A DNA stretch of 64,000 nucleotides from Distichodus sexfasciatus (Eukaryota; Chordata; Actinopteri; Characiformes; Distichodontidae), in assembly GCA_032718565.1 (NCBI GenBank), contig JAVGVS010000760.1, positions 1 to 64,000 on the forward strand, in the 5' to 3' direction. The translations under genes and the position numbers were made by a program. A model generated the notes under the pieces. It saw nothing but the letters and a program-made list of their open reading frames with translations. It made no database searches and was not told the origin of the DNA. Below are positions 10,643 to 24,260 of the stretch, piece after piece. Position 1 is the stretch's first letter. The number at the start of each line of letters is the position of its first letter.

Positions 10643-13600
10643 TGTGTGTATATGCTCGTTTTTAGCAGACACTCGTATCCAGATCGACATACATCAGTGC
10701 TTTGTGCATTGCTTATTTAACTTTATTTACCGCATACACAGGTTATGCTTTAACTTTTTAATGATCATTTATTTCCTCATATTGTGCTTAACAATATTGG
10801 GCTTTACCATATAGTTTTGTGTTACGTTTACCAACCTAACATTTGATATACTAATCATTCTAATTTAGTCCAAAAATACTTAGAATTGCCAAACAGCTCT
10901 CTCTTTTTAGCCTTTTTTCCGCTACATTAAAATCCAAATTATTTCTCAGTTGTAGAATATGGAACATGCAGGCCACAGTCAGAGGTAAACTAATTCTATG
11001 ATTGTCAAATTCACGAATTCAGAAAATATCACGATTCAATTTGATTCTGACTCATAAGTCGCTTCAAAATAATTTCTCGATTCATAAACGATTCACAATT
11101 TTTGTTTCCAGATTGCCTTTCCCATTTGACTGACAAAACAACAAAACAATCACACTCAATCAAATGTAGTTTACTAAGTGTAATGCACATGTACGCATAC
11201 TGACTGCATTTCCTTCATGCTTATGTGAAGGAGGAGGTCTATTTGGGCAGATTTCCACATTGCACCATCTGTAGCATTGGTGAGCTGAACTCGTGTTGGG
11301 GAAAAAGTAAACTAGTGACATTACGTTAGTTGAAAAATATGAATCGATTTTGAATTGAGAGAGAAAGAATCGCGATAAGAATCATGATTCGATTTTTTGC
11401 ACACCTTTATATAAAGTAACCTCTGTGTGTGTTGCAGGCAAGCCAGAGCGATCGTGTTGCAGTATGAAGGCAGGTTGACTCGGACGCGGGGCTATCAGAC
11501 TGCTGGGGCTGATGTATGTTGTATGTTGTAATTCATTTTTCTCATTTTCTCACGTTTATGCAAAAATAATAAAAAAGTAAACTAAAAACCCTGCTCTGAG
11601 ATTAGCTGCAATGCTACAATTCATTTCAGCAAATCAGTCATAGACATTTTTATTTCAGTCAGTTTCAGATCATCGCGTTAAATAGTAAACTCCACCCAAA
11701 CCTGGAACTGTGGCTAATGACAAATAACAAATCAAGCTGCTGCTTTCCTGAACATGGATTAAGCTGAAATGTAGTACCAATGGAGAGTTACCATTCAAAC
11801 TCAAAATTAGTCTAGGACTACGCTTCATCCTCGACTGGAAAACTGGCCCAAAACGTTTATCAAAGTTAGTTTATCAGCATTAATGTGATGAGGTTGCAAT
11901 ACGATAGGAAAACCTTCCTGGATTTGCTCATTTATAACCCTTAGCACCCAATTTTGCAGTTTTCAGCAATGTTTTATGACATTCTGTTAAAAAATAAAAC
12001 TTACTTGAATGAGGCATGATGATGCTTCCATTATTTTGGTCAGAACTAAACATTTTGCTTTCTTTAAACTCAGATTTTTCCTTTTCTCTGAAACTCGGAT
12101 TTCTGTCGTTTTGCTTCTGTTCCTTTGTTTTTTTGTATTATGATTGCTTGGTTCAGGTCCTTCACCACTTCATGACTCATTCTCCACCTCTCCTCTTGTC
12201 TCCTCTCTTCTCTCTCTCCCCCTCTTTTTCCCCGACGCTGATTTCAGATTTATGGTCAGTTGTTACGCCTCGCTTTAATTAAAATGTTCCAGTGGCATTC
12301 GGCAAGGCTACCCAAGCAGCATTAAAATTAATTAACTTTTTTAGTGGATTTAGCCACAATGAATTATTAATTATGGAAATGGCTTTGTGTTTTATTGGAA
12401 GCAAGCCTAACGCGAATTTTATTTGGAAAATTCCGAGATAAAGGCACATCTGGAAAATGTATTCCATTATAGAATATAGAGATAGAGTTGGAGAATGATA
12501 GCTGATAGATGTGTGCAGTAAAAAGCCACTTTAGCTATATTAAACGGCTGCTTCACCCAAAGATGCTAACGTTCACTTGAAGAGAGAAAATCATCACTTT
12601 TTCTCATGTGCTTGTTGATTTTTGCAGCTTCTAAAGAAGATTTCCAGAGTTCTTTACAACATACTGGTTTTATTCGTCCCGTGGGAAATGAGGATTAAAA
12701 AGATTGAAAGTGAGAAATTTTAATTCGGTAGATTTGCCCTGTTATATTATTGGATGAAATATTTATTTTAATTATTAAAGAGTAAAACTTTTTTTTTGCA
12801 TTGTTATGTGTTTATTTTTCTGTCTTAATGTCATTATTAATATTTTCAGGTCACTTTGGCTCCGGTGTGGCTTCTTACTTCATATTCCTGCGATGGTTGT
12901 TTGGTATTAACATTGTTCTCACCATCATGACCGGAGCCTTCATCGTCCTGCCTGAGGTTTGACACGTTGTTTTTAGAGAGTTATTATATCACAGTAATAT
13001 AAATTATGGGTCAGAAAAGGTACATAAAAACTACTACTAAAAACTTTGTCATATATTGTTGTTAAAAATATTATTGTTATTATATATTTATTATTACATC
13101 TTCCTCTATACCTTAGTTCTCTAGCTGTAATATGCTGGAAATGATGGTAATCACGAACCATTTCCACATTAATGCATAATACATGATACAAACTTCAACA
13201 GCAGACAACATATATATATATAAAAGCTGCCAAAATGTCATAAATTGATATTTTATTAAATATATATATATATACACTGCCCTCCAAAAGTTTGGAAACG
13301 CCCCTGGCAAAGTGGGGTTTTGGACGATATCAGCATAAATCATCATTTTTTGGTGCAAATACATTAAAGTAACTTGACATTATCTTTGGATACCAGCAAT
13401 AATCATTTTTATTTTGATTACATAATAATGGCAGTATATCCATGTCAGAGTCATGCCCCTTTGCCAGCTGTGATGTCTGGTTACTGGTTTAAACTCGGCC
13501 CAGGTTTTAAAAGATTTTTGGGTCAGCACACCTTAACAGCTTCAACAACTGATTGGTTCATCGACAGCTCGGACGCCCAGATTATGCAGAGCTGTAATAG

Positions 13601-16559
13601 CTGCTAATGGTGGATATTTTGATGAATCCAAAATTTCAGTTTTTTCTATGTATAAACTGTTTAATAAACTCTTAATGTAATAAAATATGTTTTGGTAGTT
13701 TGTGTTGTCCCTTATCAGTGCAACATTATCTCAAATTAAAAAGGATTCATGACAATACTGTCCAGAACCCCACTTTGCCAGGGGCGTTTGCAAACTTTTG
13801 GAGGGCAGTGTACATAATTTTATTGTATTAGATTATTTATTTATTTGGAGCTATAAATTCTAAAGAATGTTGAAACATCTCTTTTACACAGGCACAAAGT
13901 CACCAGTGCCACTGATCAATTTTTGACAAAAAAACTTTTTTTAACAATTTTGGGGGATTTTGCATGGTATTATATTAATATTTAGTCATGTTTGTTATGG
14001 TGTGTTGATGGTCTTCATCTGGAGCTGAAAACTCCTGCCTGGATCTGGACTGTCACCTTACTACAGCTTTTATTCTTGCAGAAAATGTATTAAAGTATTT
14101 CATAAAAACTAGTTTTAAAATATTATATGTGGCTTTTAAAATGCCCCAGTGAGGAAGCTTACTCATAGCATCGTCCCACATTTCTCTGTTGCCGTGTTTT
14201 GTCAGTATTAGAGCTCAGATTTATCTTGCACGGTGAGGCCGAGACACAAAGCCAATTTTCCTGCTCAGGTATCAGACGTCTTCCTCCATCACTCATCCTC
14301 TTTTCCCCCGTTTTCTTTTTCCTTCAGCTCCTGGCCGGCGCTCCGTTTGGAACCACGCGAAGCAAAACCATTCCCAAAGATCAGATGGCTTCGGCCCAAG
14401 ACCTAGACACCATCTGGTCGTTAGGGGCAAGACATTTTACAATTTTTTTCTGATCTGTTGATGTGAAATTACATTAATCTTCTGAGGACTTTGTAGATGT
14501 GACCCTTATTAACCTCCTATTTCCATTATCCAGAAAAACCTTTTTCCTTAGTTGATCTTGCAAGGCCTTTGTTGTTGTAACTTCATTCCCGCCATTTCCG
14601 TTTCCATTTCCAGAAATATATGCCGTATTTTTGTTCATTTATTTTTGTGAAATTGCATCAATCTTGTGTAGACTTTATAGGTGTGACCATTTTTTTCCCT
14701 TTCTGTCTTTCCGTTTCCGTTTCCAGGGATACCTTCAATATTCCGTCCTCTTCTACGGCTACTATGGCAACGTGCGTAAGATCGGCAGCGCCGGCTACCG
14801 CCTCCCCCTCGCCTATTTTCTGGTCGGGATGGCTGTTTTTGCCTACAGTTTCATCACTCTGTTGAGAAAGTAATAATTATAGATATGATTGAAGTACGCC
14901 AATCGGCTGTAAAATTACGACCAACATTAATATTGAGAATTTCTGCTCAGAACCACTTTTAACATTGTCTAAACGTTCTGTGTAAACACCAAACACCAAG
15001 TCAACATCTAGGCATCATCACAATTTAGTTCCTGTTAAAAGTTCCACTTTTGATGCTTCCAACACGTAAACTTCAAGCACAAAATGTTTACTTGATGTGC
15101 ACACACACACACACACACACACTCACTGCCAAGTTGTAATTCATCTGACCTGTCAGTGGTCATAATGTTACAGCTGATTGGTGTTTAGGCTGTTCAACGA
15201 ATAATTTTTGAGATGTTATTTCAATGATAAATAATTTGGCATATGCATATGGGTGTGTGATTATTACCTTGTTTTAGTCTGGATAACACAATAAGCATAA
15301 CACAATAATCTCAGTCATGTATTCAGACACTTTTTAAAGAATTGTTTTCTGTTCAAAAAAACACTGTATTAGATTTGTGTTGTATCAGCAGATATTCAAA
15401 TTTACAACATCGCTATCGTATCGGATATAAAAACGTGGTATCGTGCCATGTTTATTATAAGCATTAATGTGTGGAAGCCAATATTCTTAGGAGGTGCTTT
15501 TAATACTTCTAAGATAGATTTGCCATTTACAAAAATTTAGAAATAAAAAAAAATCAAATGTGTTCTTTTAGAAAAAGCTTAGGGAAAGGTAAAGCATACA
15601 AACAACTTCACACATTTCTGCAAGAAATACGGTCATATTAACTGCCTCTTGTTTTAAAGATGCTCAAAAGGAGGCGAGGCTTTAATCACAATGAGGACTG
15701 CGTTAGTCACTAAACATATTAAATTAATAAATCATGATATATTAAAAATATTGTTCATATCGCTCAATATACTACTTGGACCTGTTGCCAACAACATGGT
15801 AGTTTAAGAACACATCATGAATCTGACATGATTTTCTCACAAACCTACTTAGAACAAATGTAAGAATATGTTGGTGTTATTTGTTATAATTTATCATTTG
15901 TTTTAATTTATCATTTGTCATAATTTGTGCTTGAGTTGCATCAAATTCAGCTTCTGCAATCTACGTACTGTTAACAGGATGGCCAAAAACTCTCGTCTGA
16001 GTTTGGCCAGCGCCTCTGATGAGAACTACACCTTCTGCTGGAGGATTTTTTGCGCTTGGGATTATCTGATCGGGAATCCCGAGGCGGCGGAGAGTAAAGG
16101 AGCGGCCATCGTCAACGGCATCAGGGTGAGGGGCCCGAAATCCCATCCTCAAGGGCTGGTGGTGGTGGTGGTGGTTAGGATACTCACCTCTACGGTTCGT
16201 ATCGCACCACCATCATTGGCACCAAGTTGCTTTGGAGAAACTCCCTTAAATCACTGGAATGGAAGTTTCTGCTAAATATTGTAAATGTGAATGCTGTCTA
16301 CAGTTCAATCCCACGACAACGTTCTCGTCTCGATCCACCTCGCAGCGCTCTGCTGATTTTAATTCATGTCGTTATCCATCAGCAAATGATGTGTTAGTGA
16401 TGTTGGTGATTTCCCAGAGGAGAACTTGTCATTCCCTAGATCTTATCACTAATCACTCTACCAGACAAGTACATTAGACTGTTTATCCAGCCATGCAGCT
16501 TCTGCGTGTGTGTGGGGGTGGGGGACCTTTTTGGGACGACAAAGATAGTTGTACAAGTT

Positions 16560-16602
<43 letters not shown>

Positions 16603-19600
16603 ATGTCTCTTTGTCCATCATTCTCACTCTTCCCTATAACGTATTTGTATTTCTTTTTTTCTCTTACTCTTCCTTCTTGATGATTTTTTGGATGTTGGAA
16701 ATAAGTGTTGGCATGTTACCTTTGCTGGCATGCTAAATCAGTCAACATTTAACATGTTAAATAAAATTAATCATTCAGTCATAGGTCAAAATGAATTTGG
16801 ATAAGTTAGGAAAGGCAGAAGAGAGCACTCTTCATGTTGAGCAGATCTAAATGGGTTAGGGTTGAAGAAATAGAGCTGGGTTTCCCATCTTTAACTCCCA
16901 TTAACCGCTATTCTTGTTTTTGTCTCTGTGTTTTGAAGGAGGCCATCGTGGAGGAGCAGGAGAAGAAAAAGGAGACGAGCCTGTAAGTGCGTTCAAGTGT
17001 TTTTCGGCACTTCTTCTTTTTTACTGCTGTCTTTTCGTTAACTAAACACTCCTCAGTCTCTCACCGATCTCCAGCTGAATCCTCTTCCCTTGTCTCAGAG
17101 AATGCAACTGGGTGACAAAACGCGAGCGAGTTTTCGCTTTTCAGGAAGGGAAATGATGGTATCAGTAAGTGAATTACGGCGGCCCTGGTTCTGCGTGTCC
17201 GTACACACTCGTGCGGCGCTGATTTACTCCCTCAACCTCGTCCAGTGCAGCCTCTGCAGAACAGGAGCAACAGCAAAAAACATTCCACCGTATTTCATAC
17301 AAACGGCCTCTTACTGCAGGACGAGCGACTTTAAATCACCATCAGAGCTGTGCACATGCTAAAGTGGATTACTAGCGCAGATTGAGAGCATGCACACACA
17401 CACACACAGACACACAGACATGCATGTGCATGCACAAACACGCACATTCATCCATACCTTCATGCAACCTTACACTTAAATACACACAAGCATGCACATG
17501 CACACACACACACACACACACACACAAACATGCATGTGCATGCACAAACACACACATTCATGCATACCTCCATGCAACCACACACATAAATACACATAAG
17601 CATGCACATGCACACACATGCACATACACATACACATGCACACTCATATATGCACATGCCCATGAAATATTGGATTATTCATATATTGTTTTAAAGGGCA
17701 TCAACTATGAGGGTTTAATAACATTGTCTTGGTGTGATATTAGCTGTGTGTTAGAGCACATTAATGTAATAACTATAATTTCATTTGAGATCATGACGTA
17801 TGAATATGCAAATGAATTAATAAATCACCACCAGTGTTCTAATTACATATTACAAACGTTTTAACGGGCAAAGGTTTTCTTCAAAATGCTACTTTCAAGC
17901 AGGCAATATTCCTGTGGGGCACACAGTGGCACAGTGGTTAGCGCGTTGTCCCCTCACAGCAAGAAGGTCCTGGGCTCGAACCCCGGGTCGGCTGTAGGGC
18001 CTTTGTGTGTGTAATTTGCATGCTCTCCCTGTGTTCGTGTGGGTTTTCTCCGGGTGTTCCAGTTTCCAGTCCAAAAGCATGCAATATAGGCTAAATAGCG
18101 ACTCTACATTGGCCCCATAAGGTGTGAGAGTATGACTGTGTAGGTGTGTTGGCACCTGCCCAGGGTTGGTCCCCGCCTTGCGCCCGTAGTTCCTGGGATA
18201 GGCTCCGGTCCCCGCGACCCCGATAGGGGTTGAGTGGTTTGGATAATGAATGAATGAATATTCCTGTGAAAAAATTTGCATAAACCTGGTCGTGCATATG
18301 CACCTTTCTACTTCTCCTCAGCGCCGTTTTGATCAGTCTGCGCATCCTGGCGAACATCCTGGTGCTGCTGTCCCTGTCCGGCAGCATTTACCTCATCTAC
18401 TTTGTGGTGGATCGCTCTCAGAAGCTGGAGCAGCAGAAAGCAGAGCTGACGCTGTGGGAGAAAAACGAGGTTTGACCAGAATTGCACTGGAGCAGTTTTA
18501 ACTTAACTTTATGAGAGCTCAACCTGCAAACTTAATTTTTGCAGTCAAATATTTTCATAATTAAATTAGCAGCAAAGTGTTTATTATATTGAAATTAGTT
18601 GAAATTTAAAACATTTCAAGTAGCTGAAAAAGTTACTTCCAAATAAATCTCTAAATTAAACTTACACTATTTTTAAAGAGGTCTTTTTGTATTAAACTAC
18701 ATTTTTAACATTTATTTTTGCTATGTATGTGTAGGTTATCAGTCATCCAGGACATGGTAGCCTCAGATTTTGCAAATGGACCTCTTGTAGGTTTTAGAAG
18801 TATTTATTTTTGCTGTGTGTGTGTTGTGGCCGTTAGGTGAGTGTTGTGGTTTCCCTCATCACCATGATTGCGCCGTCTGCTTTTGAGTTGGTAGCTCAGT
18901 TGGAGATGTATCATCCCAGAACCAGCCTCCGCTTCCAACTGGGCAGGTCTGATCTCAAGCAAATAAAAGAAAAATCAAAATTAATTTTCTCTCCCTGCAT
19001 CAGATCTGAAGCTGGATATGAGTTCTGATTTCTTGTCTGATCTCATCAGGGTGCTGGTCTTGTATCTCGGCAACCTCTACAGTCTGATCATCGCGCTGTT
19101 GGACAAAGTGAACAGCATGAGCTCTGGGGTAAATACACACTTCAAAATTCGGCATCAGAGCAAAACTAAATGCTTGTGTAGTTGGTTGAAATGAGCTTTC
19201 TTAGAACAATTAGACATTTAAATGTATTACATGGTATTATAAATGTATTTTCCTCATTTCTGTGTCAATGTGATTTGAGTATTATATAAATGCTTTAAAT
19301 ATCATTATACATTGACATTTTATTGTTTTTCATCATGTATTGTTAACATAAAAATGTTTAATTCAGATATTTTAGTAAATGCAAATGCAGTGTTTTTACA
19401 TTGTATTATATAAAAGTATGTAACTATGTTTTTTTAAAATTACATGTTAATATTTTTAATAAATCTATTTACTACCTGTAAATTGAGAGTTAAGATTTAT
19501 TGCATTAACGCCTGTTAGCATCAGGTGCAGTGGAATGGCTCGAACTCTACGTCTTTCCTGGCCAACAATTTCCAGCCGTCGGAAACCAACCTGTCCACTG

Positions 19601-19825
19601 CAATGCCCGACATCACCGAGGTGAAGATCGTCTCCTTCACTACTGTTGTCATGGAGATCAATCACACCTCCATCAGCACCAGGGGCAGCATCGAGCCCGG
19701 GGCACCGGCCCCAATGATGGCGGCACTGAACCAGTCGGTCCCGTTCGAGTACAACGTCAGGAGCCAGCAGGACCAGTGCTGGGAGACATATGTTGGACAG
19801 GTCAGATATATTATTATTATTATTA

Positions 19826-19868
<43 letters not shown>

Positions 19869-22800
19869 ACTGTAAATTTACAGTACAATTCTGACAGCAG
19901 CTTTGTCAGATATTTTCAGTATTTTTACATCATGCATTGCTGTATTTGATTTTTACAATACAAATTGCAAAATAATTGTTTTTTTCCAGTTTACTTTTTA
20001 TGACTTTTATGTACTTAAATGGAAAAAATAAAGAACAGTGACTTCATATCAAAACATTTTTAGAATTTATTTATTTATTTATTTATTTATTTATTCATTG
20101 TATATTTCTATTTCTGTGTCTACAAAGGACCAACATTAAAAAACAATGTTTGCTGTAGATGTACAACACTATAAATACTGTAATTACAGAATACAGTTTG
20201 CATTGTAAAAGTATTTTGCACATTATTGTGTTGTGCTGCATTTTTTTCGGCAGCAGTACTCTTGAATAAAATTAAAGAATAGTGCAGAACAGTGCTGAGA
20301 CAGGGAGAAATAAAAGGCCATTTAGACCATGAAAGTTCTGAAAGAGTTTTATTACGCTTTTAGTGCTATTCTTAAATTTACATTAACCAAGCCTCTTTTT
20401 GCTAGAAAGCAGTTAAAGCTCCAGCTCTGGGTCAGGTCTGTAATCTCAAAGCTGTCCTTACATTCTCCCGGCAGCTCTGCTCAAGCTGAATAAAGCATTA
20501 GTGCTGACAATGGAAGAGGAATGAAAATCTATTGTCCTGTGGTAATTGTTTTCCTGTGGATGGCAATGAAAGCGACTATGGATCGAGGCGTGAAATGGAA
20601 GCTACAGCAGGACGGTTACTTAATGAAACTATAAGCTTAGCGTTAGACAGCTCTCATCGAGATTCTTAGATTAAATTCATACAGATGAAGATGTAATCAT
20701 ATATGTTTTAACTCACTATTAACTAAATATGAATATAATGAAATGGTATTATTATTGTTATTTTTTTAAAAACAGTAATTTACTGTAAAATTTAATTTAA
20801 AATTACGAACTTTTAATATAATTTTAAAATGTCATTATCGAATTAATTATTCAATAATTAACTTTGCATGTCAATAATACAATATCTTTTAATTCACAAA
20901 TTATTTGCTGGGCGTCATTACTATTACTAAATAATTTACTTATATAAAATATAATACATACTTTAAATGCATTTAAATACCATTATTATTTGTTATAAAA
21001 TATTTACTTGTATTCTTTATTAATAAATACAATAATTGACCTTAATTAATAATTTAAATAAAATGTACTTTTAGCATCTCAAAAATACATTACAGAATTT
21101 ACTTTACAGACATTTTACAGACTATTTACTTCATTTTAAAATCATTTAAAATGATCTATTAATTAAAAAAATCAATTGCAGACTTTTAATGTAGTTTTAA
21201 AAAAAGACATTATTAATTATTAGTTATTTTTCCATGTGTCAATCATACAATACTACATTTTACAGATGTTACAGCAAGTTTACCTGTCATTATTATTAAT
21301 TAAAAAATACGTTTCTGCTTTTAGCCTACTTAAAAAGCCATATATTTACAGACTACTGCATATTTACATTATTTTCATTATTATCAAATAATAATTTTCT
21401 TTTATTATCCCCCAAATAGATTACAAACTTTTAATGTACTTTTAAAGACTAGTATTATTTTCATTATTTTATTAAGTCTAATTTTAAAAGAATAATAAAA
21501 TAAATTGTTTATTAATATTAAATAAAATAATTTACTTTTAATGTCTCAAGAGTATATTACAAAAATTACTAACATATTACTTACCATTTACTAATAAATA
21601 CAAATAATAAAATGCAATCATTATTACTAAACTTCAGATAAAATGCAATTGTGGCATCATATTTTAATATTTGTATAGTATTTACAGTATTATTTATTAT
21701 TTTAAAGTAATAAAACTATCAGTTTTTTAAATTGCCTTTTACCAATAAATACAAAAAAAAGTAAAAAATATTATTAATGAACTATAAAATTAATTTTGTT
21801 TTAGTGTCTCAAAAATGCATTACAGAGATTTATTTACAGACTACTTTTGCCATTAAGAAATATTTTACATTAATATTATATTGTTTTCTTCTCGATGGCT
21901 ATGGATTGGAAGCTACAGCCAGACAGTTACTTAATGAAACTATCAGCAGCGTTAGACAGATCTCATCAATTCTTGGATTAAATCCATACAGAGTTGATTA
22001 AGGGTCTTCCTCGGCTGGAGTAAGGTTACGGGATGAGGAGGAGGAGGAGGAGGAGGAGGAGGTCGAGCTGAACTAAAACCTCTTTACTGCTGCTCGGTTC
22101 GCAGGAAATGCTGAAGCTCTCCATCATCGATATGATCTTCACTGTGGCCAGTATTTTGCTGATCGATTTCATCCGCGGCCTCGTGGTTCGATACCTGAGC
22201 GACTGCTGCTGCTGGGACCTGGAGAGCAAGTTTGTGAGTTTTGGGGGTTTATTTTGTGAAAAACTATTAACATAATGTAAAATCAGGTCATTACATTTTT
22301 GACTATTCTGTTCTCTATGGTTTTACAGCCTGAATACGGTGAATTCAAAATAGCAGAAAATGTCCTGCATTTAATCTACAACCAGGGAATGATATGGTAA
22401 TTATGTTTATTTTATATTGTATATATTTGTAAATGGTGATTTACTAATACATAAATAGAATTAAATGTCAATAGAATTAATAAATTTCATAGATTATATA
22501 TTGGATAGTTTTTTTTACAGTATATGTTTCACTTGTTATAGTATATTACACTTGTTGACTTAAATTTTGAATTATACATTACAGAAAGGTATTTGCTAAT
22601 AAATAGCTAATTAATACAATAAATTGCCATTATGATTAATAGTTCCATAGTTCCCGGGATAGGCTCTGGTCCCTGCGACCCCAACAGGGACTAAGCAGTC
22701 TGGATAATGAATAAATGAATAAATAATTATGTATTAATTAATATTATCTTTTAAATTGTATGGCTGTATATGAGTTTGTTCTCTGTTGTCTTTATGTCCT

Positions 22801-24184
22801 CTCTCCCTCGCTCTCTCTCTCTCTCTCTCTGTAGGATGGGTGCTTTCTTCTCCCCCTGTCTGCCTGCGTTTAACGTGTTGAAGCTGATTGGTCTGATGTA
22901 CTTGAGGAGCTGGGCCGTGCTCACCTGTAACGTTCCACATCAGCAGGTGTTCCGCGCCTCTAGGTCATCATCATACTACTACTACTACTACTACTAATAA
23001 TAATAATAATAATAATAATTTGAATTCTTATAGATTGTGTGTGTGTATGTGTGTGTTTGTTTGTGTGTGTGAGAGTGCAGCCTTGGTGTTCCTGGATTGG
23101 GGTGAATAAGCAGAAAGCCAGCGGCGTGTGTAAATTGCAGATGATGGATAAGGCTGGCTGTTCTGTTGGAATGGCTTTTCTTTTATTGAGAGTGTAAATC
23201 TGTGAGGCAGTGAAGCTTCGGGGTATGTGTGAGTCAGAGGGACGAGTGTGTGTGTGTGTGTGTGTGTGTGTGTTAACCATGATCTCAGTTCAACTAGATA
23301 TCATTTAACCTGAAGCACGGCTTTATCAACCACAGTAACCAAGACGTGTGAGAGAGAGAGAGACTGGAAAGAGAAAAAGAGAGAGACTAGAATAGAGAAA
23401 AGAGAGAGAGAGACTGGGAGAGAGAGAAAGTGAGACAATGGAGGAGGGATAGACTTGAAGAGAGGGGAGAGAGAATTAAAAGGAGAAAGCGAGACTGTAA
23501 AGACTGAAAAAGAGAGAATGACTAAAAGAAAGAGAAAGAGAGTCAGCCTGAAAAAGAATGAAAGAGAGACTTGAAGAGAGAAATAAGAGAGAGAAAAAGA
23601 AAGAACAACTAGAAAAGTGAGAAAGAGATAGAATGACAGAAAAAAAGAGACGGTGAGAGAGAAAGCGACTGAGTGCAAGAATAAAAAGAAAGAATAGAGT
23701 TAGAGATGGAGAGAGAAAGAGAGACTCTGGAGGGACTCTCTCCCTCCCTGTCTCTCTGATTGATGTAACAGCGGTGTCGTCATGGTTTCTTGTGTGTTTA
23801 TCAGTGCGGGGCAGATGTGAGGAAGGACTGCCGTTTGACTCTTCATCAGTTCGAACCTCCACATAAACCCTGGCGCTGGCACACAGCTGATAACTGATCA
23901 ACTCAACACTCTTAATCAGGCAGAGAGCAGTGAAGACAGCACATTAAAACCCCGTCTGCTCAGCTATTATTAAACCCGCCCCGGCCTCGTCGTGTGTGTG
24001 TGTGTACAACACAGCAGGAGTGTAACGATACATCAGTACACAGCAATACATCGATACAAAAATCAACCAGTTCATCTGGTTGATCTGACGTTAACACATC
24101 TCTCAGACATCAACATCACCTCATAATGAAGAGGAGCTCTGGTTTACTGAAGTAGCAGATTGTTTTATATTTCAATGTCTGGTT

Positions 24185-24260
<76 letters not shown>

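Noticed and set aside
17382..17864. 160-codon His/Thr/Cys-rich frame that looks like a metal-binding protein
   Set aside because: It is the translation of a CA-rich minisatellite.
23301..23901. Reverse-strand frames of 125 and 141 codons
   Set aside because: Ser/Phe/Leu repeats from a purine tract in tmc3 intron 16; no domain and no splice logic.
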